Assembly: GCF_002874535.1 (NCBI RefSeq)
Contig: NZ_CP025025.1
Coordinates: forward strand, 432,001 to 496,000
From: Mesobacillus jeotgali
GTDB lineage: Bacteria > Bacillota > Bacilli > Bacillales > Cytobacillaceae
Reading direction: 5' to 3'
Length of the DNA stretch: 64,000 nt
The position numbers and the translations under genes were made by a program. How positions within the stretch are numbered: the stretch's first letter is position 1; each line of letters begins with the position of its first letter. This document shows, in pieces, positions 59,429 through 64,000 of the stretch. The notes beneath the pieces are model-generated. The model searched no databases, was not told the DNA's origin, and saw only the letters and a list, made by a program, of their open reading frames with translations.

Positions 59429-59555
59429 GCTGAAAAATCAATCCGACTGCCAAAAATGATTCTCATATGTATAAAAGCCAGCAGAAGAAGGTTGGAAGTG
59501 ATAAGAATATTCAAAAAAATAAGTCGAATCCTGTAAAAATAGGAGGAGAGAACTA

Positions 59556-59705
59556 ATGGAAATACAGGAAATACATGGTATTATTCAAATGAAGTCACTA
59601 ATAGGAGGATTGAATCATGACAAAAGAAGAGAATCGCTCCATAGAGGATCCGACAGCACAAGAGGAAAACTTAACAATAGAGGAGAGACTTTTGGACCTC
59701 CGTAA
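59556..59705 (+). CDS. possible 49-residue leader or small ORF
   Basis: ATG with AGGAGGAGAG 6 nt upstream encodes 49 residues (MEIQEIHGIIQMKS ... RGETFGPP). It overlaps the next gene by 89 nt in another frame. The strong ribosome site suggests translation; overlap suggests coupling control of the coiled-coil gene. Composition is not clearly protein-like, so it may be a leader peptide or chance. Confidence 0.35.
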   Translation: MEIQEIHGIIQMKSLIGGLNHDKRRESLHRGSDSTRGKLNNRGETFGPP

Positions 59706-60705
59706 AAAATTGAATAAGGAGTCCATACATTCTAGCCTGAGGCCCAAACTGATTGGCGGTTTGAATGAAAAAGATGTCCTCAAATACATAGACGTAATTG
59801 AAAGTAAATACCAGAACATAGAACAAGAAATGAAAAAGAGTCTGTATGAGCTTGTTTCAGCCCGCGACCGATTGCAAAAGGAGCTTGAAGCTGCCAAAGC
59901 TGCGGCGTTGGAGGACAAGGAAAACATGCAGGCCAGTCTGGACCAGTCCCAAAAAGAACTGGCTGTTTTTGCAGCTAAGTGCGAGGAACTGGAATTCACC
60001 ATTCAGTCGTTAAATGACAATAATAATTCGCTGATCAATCAATTGCAAAATGAGAACACCCGGCTTGCTATGGAGCGGCAGGAACTTGAGAACCAATTGA
60101 CTGCTTCCCGGCAGCAAACCGTAGAGCTAAAAGAGTTTTCTGCTGAAGGTGAACAGAAGAATCAAATTCTTGAGTTGAAAATCAATGAACTGCGAGAAGA
60201 GCTTGAGAGGAAATCAGCCGAAGGCAACGAGGGATATATTGACAAGATTAAATCCCTTGAAGGAACAATTGAACAATATAAGGCTGAAATTGAGGAACAC
60301 CGCAGAACAAAGGCAAGAACTGAGGACGAACTGAAGTTGAAAAAAGCTCAGGTGACAAGCTGTAAAATTACCGGATTTAAAGACGAAGTATTCAATATCT
60401 ATCAGCAGCTCGATGCACTCACACAGGAGCAGGTCCAGATGAACAAGGAGCTTCAAGAGCAGTTAAAGTTTGAACATGTACGTGCAGAGAAAGCAGAGCA
60501 GCGTGTGGCAATCCTTAATACATGGGTAGCCCAGTTAAAAGAAAAGCTGTATGGTGAACAAAATCTGTTCGAGATTCAGTTCAAAAAGATGGCAGAAAGA
60601 TACAGCTTGTTCCAGTCAGAACTCAATGAGAGCTTTGATGATTTGAATAGGCAGGAATCAGCAATTGATAGCCAGGATTTTCAGGAAGAATTAGTAGAAG
60701 TTTAG
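59617..60705 (+). CDS. long coiled-coil protein
   Basis: 362 residues, almost entirely heptad-like coiled coil (about 60-240 and 250-345) with an acidic N-terminus (TKEENRSIEDPTAQEEN). GGLNEKDVLKYIDVIESKYQ (residues about 47-66) looks like a DivIVA-type N-terminal motif but I am not certain. AGGAGGATT precedes the ATG. Cytosolic, no membrane helix. May be structural or act as a scaffold. Overlapped at its start by a possible small ORF. Confidence 0.7.
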   Translation: MTKEENRSIEDPTAQEENLTIEERLLDLRKKLNKESIHSSLRPKLIGGLNEKDVLKYIDVIESKYQNIEQEMKKSLYELVSARDRLQKELEAAKAAALEDKENMQASLDQSQKELAVFAAKCEELEFTIQSLNDNNNSLINQLQNENTRLAMERQELENQLTASRQQTVELKEFSAEGEQKNQILELKINELREELERKSAEGNEGYIDKIKSLEGTIEQYKAEIEEHRRTKARTEDELKLKKAQVTSCKITGFKDEVFNIYQQLDALTQEQVQMNKELQEQLKFEHVRAEKAEQRVAILNTWVAQLKEKLYGEQNLFEIQFKKMAERYSLFQSELNESFDDLNRQESAIDSQDFQEELVEV

Positions 60706-60712
60706 TAATAAA

Positions 60713-60760
60713 TAATGGAAGGGGGCCTGCGTATTACGAGACAGGCCCTTTCCATTCTTT
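60713..60760. terminator. bidirectional terminator
   Basis: AATGGAAGGGGGCCTG-loop-CAGGCCCTTTCCATT, a long, nearly perfect stem between convergent genes. Confidence 0.85.
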
Positions 60761-61716
60761 TAATTCCGGAAAATAATATAAACCAAATATGCAATATAAA
60801 CCGCTGCAAGTATGGCTCCCTCTACTTTTGAGATCTTGAATTTTGATCTTGAGAAAATCAATAGGACAGCTGTCAGAATAATCATCAAGGCAATATCAGT
60901 GAAGATTTTATCATTGACCGCAAGTGGCGAGATAGTTGCTGATATCCCCAGCACGAAAAGGATGTTGAATATATTGCTTCCGACAATATTGCCAAGAGCA
61001 ATTTCACTTTTCTTTTTCAGGGCAGCGGTAATCGATGTGATTAATTCAGGCAAAGAGGTACCGACAGCCACGATCGTCAAACCTGCCAATGTTTCACTCA
61101 TTCCGAGAGAAAGAGCGATTTTCGTTGCATTATCAACTACCAGGTCGCCGCCAAAAATAATCGCAGCCAGGCCGGCAAGAGTAATGAACAGATTCTTCCC
61201 CCAGGTTCCTTTGCCGGTGACTGAAGCTACATCCGATGCGGGTTCACGGTTATTCAAGGCAACCTCGATGATGTAATACAGGAAAATCAGAAAGAAAAGG
61301 AGCAGGATGATGCCTTCGCTTCTGCCAATTGAATTAATGTTGGCCATCTGGAGAGCGATATCACTGGCGACTGCTGCAAGCGCTACACTTGCCAGTAAAG
61401 TGAAAGGAATTTCCTTCCGAATTGTCGTCGTTTCAACTGCAAGCGGATTGATCATTGCTGTAATGCCGACAACAAGAGTGATATTGAAAATATTGCTCCC
61501 TATGACATTTCCGAGAGAAACCTCGCTGCTTCCCTCCATCGCGGCAATGATACTGACAGTTGCTTCAGGTGAGCTTGTTCCGAAAGCGACAATCGTCAGA
61601 CCTACCAATAGTGGCGGGACCCTGAGCATCGTCGCAATTTTTGAGGAGCCCTCGACAAAATAATCCGCTCCTTTTATGAGTAATGCAAAACCAATAGCTA
61701 AAAGGATATAGGTCAA
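60760..61716 (-). CDS. calcium/sodium antiporter, CaCA family (YrbG-like)
   Basis: 318 residues with 10 helices in two inverted repeats, each holding the alpha motif: VAFGTSSPEATVSII and VAVGTSLPELITSI, with GNVIGSNIFNI and GNIVGSNIFNI between. Exchanges calcium for sodium or protons. TTG start at 61716 with GGAGGGG upstream. Single gene with terminators on both sides. Confidence 0.92.
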   Translation of the reverse strand: MTYILLAIGFALLIKGADYFVEGSSKIATMLRVPPLLVGLTIVAFGTSSPEATVSIIAAMEGSSEVSLGNVIGSNIFNITLVVGITAMINPLAVETTTIRKEIPFTLLASVALAAVASDIALQMANINSIGRSEGIILLLFFLIFLYYIIEVALNNREPASDVASVTGKGTWGKNLFITLAGLAAIIFGGDLVVDNATKIALSLGMSETLAGLTIVAVGTSLPELITSITAALKKKSEIALGNIVGSNIFNILFVLGISATISPLAVNDKIFTDIALMIILTAVLLIFSRSKFKISKVEGAILAAVYIAYLVYIIFRN

Positions 61717-61792
61717 CTTCCCATCCCCTCCAAGAAAGTTTATTGCTTACAACATAACAAAAAAATACTTCAAATAAAAATTTTTATCGGCA

Positions 61793-61826
61793 AAAAAAGA
61801 CGACTCGGAGTGAGTCGCCTTTTTAA
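61793..61826 (-). terminator. terminator of the POT transporter gene
   Basis: GACGACTC-GGAGT-GAGTCGCC with a T run on the minus strand. Confidence 0.8.
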
Positions 61827-61833
61827 AACAGAA

Positions 61834-63327
61834 TTATTTGATTCCCTTCATGTATCCCTGAATCTTAGGCGACATGATGAAGAGGATGATACCCAACACG
61901 ATGGATGCTCCACCGATTGTACCGAAGTAAGCCATCTCTGTTTCAGCAGAGTAGAACTTAACGATCTGTGCGTTGATTGCTTGTGCTGCAGCACTTGCAA
62001 GGAACCAGAGGCTCATTGTTTGTGCAGAGAAAGCAGCCGGAGCCAGCTTAGTAGTTGCTGATAGGCCAACAGGTGAGATCAGCAATTCACCGAATACAAC
62101 GATCAGGTAGCTAAGAACAAGCCATAATGGGCTGACTAGTGCATCTGAACCTGTGAAGTATCCAGGAATCAGGATGACAAGGAATGAAAGACCAGCGAAC
62201 ATCAATGAGAATGAGAACTTCTTAGGAATTGATGGCTGGCGGTCTCCAAGCTTCACCCAGAATCCTGCGAAAATCGGTGCAAAGATAATGATGAATAATG
62301 GGTTCAATGACTGGAACCATGCTGGCGAAATATAAATTCCAGAAAATTCCAATTGTGTGCGCTTGTCCGCATAGTTTGCAAGGATAGTTGAACCTTGCTC
62401 CTGGATTGCCCAGAACATGACTGCTGCCAGGAATAAAGGAATATAAGCAAGAACGCGTGAACGTTCAACTTCTGTTGTTTTCGGACTGCGGTACATGATG
62501 ATAAAGTACGCAGTCGGAATTAAGATACCAAGAATTGTAACAAGGTTAATAAAGCTTTCGAATGTTAAAAGTCCAGCAGGAATTAAAATAGCACTTAAAA
62601 TACCGATTGCGACAATTGCTATAGCAAAGATTGTAAAAGTTTTCTTCTTTTCAGAAGGTGAAAGCGGGTTTGGCACTGCTGTACCAGCAAGACCCAAATT
62701 GTTTTTCTTTGTAAGAACAAATACAACTAGTCCAATGAACATACCGATTGCGGCAATTGCGAAGCCGTAATGGAAGTTATAAGCCTCAGATACTGCTCCA
62801 ACGATAAGCGGCGCAAGGAATGCACCAGCGTTGATGCCCATGTAGAAAATCGTAAAACCAGCGTCACGACGAGCGTCATTTTCGCTGTACATTTCACCTA
62901 CGACAGTAGAAACGTTTGGTTTCAAAAGACCTGTACCGATGACGATCAGGATCATGGAGACGAAGAACATGGTTACGCTTCCAGGAATCGCAAGCGCAAT
63001 ATGTCCAAGCATGATCAGGATCCCACCGTAGAAAACAGCTCTAGAAGTACCGAAAATACGGTCAGCAAGCCATCCACCGATGACACCAGACATATATACT
63101 AGTGATCCGTAAATGGACATGATGGATAATGCGAGTGTTTCATCAAGGCCCAATCCGCCTTTTGAAACCTCATAATACATGTAGAATACGAGGATCGCTC
63201 TCATTCCATAGTAAGAAAAGCGCTCCCAGAATTCTGTGAAGAAAAGAGTGAAAAGTCCTTTTGGATGTCCGAAGAATCCAGTTTGCGGAACACTGTCCAC
63301 AATTTTCTGCCTATTTAGGTTTGACAT
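61834..63327 (-). CDS. proton-dependent oligopeptide transporter, POT/PTR2 family
   Basis: 497 residues with 14 helices. FTEFWERFSYYGMRAILVFYMY is the POT start signature, GGWLADRIFGTSRAVFYGG follows, and GAFLAPLIVG and FWAIQEQGSTILANYAD are characteristic. It imports di- and tripeptides with protons, resembling DtpT of Lactococcus. GGGAGGGG precedes the ATG; promoter TTGACA-N17-TATTCT on the minus strand is at 63355-63383. Single gene with terminator. Confidence 0.93.
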   Translation of the reverse strand: MSNLNRQKIVDSVPQTGFFGHPKGLFTLFFTEFWERFSYYGMRAILVFYMYYEVSKGGLGLDETLALSIMSIYGSLVYMSGVIGGWLADRIFGTSRAVFYGGILIMLGHIALAIPGSVTMFFVSMILIVIGTGLLKPNVSTVVGEMYSENDARRDAGFTIFYMGINAGAFLAPLIVGAVSEAYNFHYGFAIAAIGMFIGLVVFVLTKKNNLGLAGTAVPNPLSPSEKKKTFTIFAIAIVAIGILSAILIPAGLLTFESFINLVTILGILIPTAYFIIMYRSPKTTEVERSRVLAYIPLFLAAVMFWAIQEQGSTILANYADKRTQLEFSGIYISPAWFQSLNPLFIIIFAPIFAGFWVKLGDRQPSIPKKFSFSLMFAGLSFLVILIPGYFTGSDALVSPLWLVLSYLIVVFGELLISPVGLSATTKLAPAAFSAQTMSLWFLASAAAQAINAQIVKFYSAETEMAYFGTIGGASIVLGIILFIMSPKIQGYMKGIK

Positions 63328-63354
63328 GGTTACCCCTCCCTGTTTTTCTATCTT

Positions 63355-63383
63355 AGAATACTTTTTGATGTGTAAATTGTCAA
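63355..63383 (-). promoter_or_regulatory. SigA-type promoter of the POT transporter gene
   Basis: On the minus strand TTGACA, 17 nt, TATTCT; near-consensus, 28 nt before the ATG. Confidence 0.75.
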
Positions 63384-63650
63384 AAACAATATCAGGGTGA
63401 ATTCTTTTTAATCGTTGATATATAAGGGTTTTTGGAGTTCGTCACTCTAAAAGTAAATCTATTAAAAATTATTCAACTAGTAAGAATATGTTAAATAATC
63501 AGGTAAATAAGTAAAAATATACCATGTGCACCAAATCGTTTTTACCCAATCTTTAAAAATGGCAAACCAAGAAATGGGACGAATAATTATTAGCCAGCAG
63601 GGTATTCAAAATAATAACACCATTTAACCTGATAATAAGGAGGAAAAACG
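63384..63650. other. AT-rich divergent intergenic region
   Basis: Promoter space between the POT transporter and the DUF305-like gene. GGAGG directly before the next ATG is its only recognisable site. Confidence 0.5.
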
Positions 63651-64000
63651 ATGAAAAATAAATATGGCAGATTTGGCCTTATGGTGCTGACATCCACCAT
63701 CATCATGTTCATTCTGATGTATTTAAATGCATATAGCATTGATCATGTATTCTTCAGCGAAACAAGACTTTATATGGCTTTGATCATGGGCGGTGTGATG
63801 GCGATTGTTATGCTTTCGTTCATGCTCAAAATGTATACAAATAAAAAAGTCAATTTAGGAATTTATGCGGGGAGTGCTTTATTGATTGCGGTTTCCCTGT
63901 TCCTGGTCCGCAGCCAGACAACCGTTGATGATACATCATGGATGAAAGCGATGATTCCGCACCACTCAATCGCCATCCTGACAAGTGAACGTGCCGAGAT
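63651..64000 (+). CDS. DUF305-family protein, cut at the right edge
   Basis: The first 116 codons are present. Three membrane helices (about 8-27, 40-60, 70-88) are followed by the beginning of a soluble domain, WMKAMIPHHSIAILTSERAE, the (M-x-x-H-H) DUF305 motif with two adjacent His that may bind metal. AAGGAGG precedes ATG at 63651. The gene continues beyond the window, so its length and partners cannot be judged. Confidence 0.82.
   Translation, partial: MKNKYGRFGLMVLTSTIIMFILMYLNAYSIDHVFFSETRLYMALIMGGVMAIVMLSFMLKMYTNKKVNLGIYAGSALLIAVSLFLVRSQTTVDDTSWMKAMIPHHSIAILTSERAE

Overview
The window reads as a chromosomal segment of a low-to-mid GC, spore-former-type Bacillota, most likely a Bacillaceae genome of the Mesobacillus/Cytobacillus/Bacillus kind. 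The basis is strong AAGGAGG-type ribosome binding sites, frequent TTG/GTG starts, T-tailed hairpin terminators, cre boxes, a SigW-type promoter, and gene blocks matching Bacillus subtilis loci (yknWXYZ, gntRKP order, bmrA). I see no tRNA, rRNA, insertion sequence, prophage or CRISPR. About 54 real genes fill the window, with one incomplete at the right edge.

Left part (1-9600): a TIGR02206-type membrane protein, an acetate permease of the GPR1/FUN34/YaaH family, then a minus-strand block of ECF sigma factor, zinc-finger anti-sigma factor, an LPXTG-like surface protein with two copies of a His-bearing helical domain, and a class F-type sortase. The sigma gene and the surface-protein gene share the same promoter (GTGATCC-N16-CGTTAGC), which ties the block into one regulon. 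Then come an AraC-GyrI regulator, an unknown membrane protein behind a 22-bp perfect palindrome, the small DUF1659/DUF2922/YvrJ-type trio, and an eight-unit 52-bp tandem array.

Middle (9600-41800): an MFS exporter with a structured leader, a DUF438-hemerythrin-PAS protein, an MscS channel, an AT-rich msrA/VOC pair, an acetate-type Na+ symporter with DUF485 partner and divergent AraC regulator, bmrA, the SigW-controlled yknWXYZ operon, an XRE/membrane/PH-like trio, a PAS-GAF-GGDEF-EAL protein, a secreted beta-propeller protein, the gntRKP operon with operator and cre site, a NERD protein, a lysine riboswitch in front of a YtcJ-type amidohydrolase, and a chemoreceptor.

Right part (41800-64000): an alpha/beta hydrolase, a 1853-residue secreted amylase-pullulanase with two cre boxes, arylamine N-acetyltransferase, EcsC-like protein, an SH3-C39 peptidase-like secreted protein, acyltransferase, an untracked 43-residue small gene, ADP-ribosylglycohydrolase, a VbhA-like/unknown gene pair, prolyl 4-hydroxylase-like oxygenase, AbgT transporter, Nudix-GNAT fusion, a coiled-coil protein, Ca2+/Na+ antiporter, a POT peptide transporter and the start of a DUF305 gene.

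The strongest leads are (1) the self-contained sigma/anti-sigma/surface protein/sortase module with its own promoter code, (2) several intergenic tandem arrays that differ in sequence but share an exact 52-bp period, with a second class of exact 20-bp period, and (3) a lysine riboswitch attached to an amidohydrolase.
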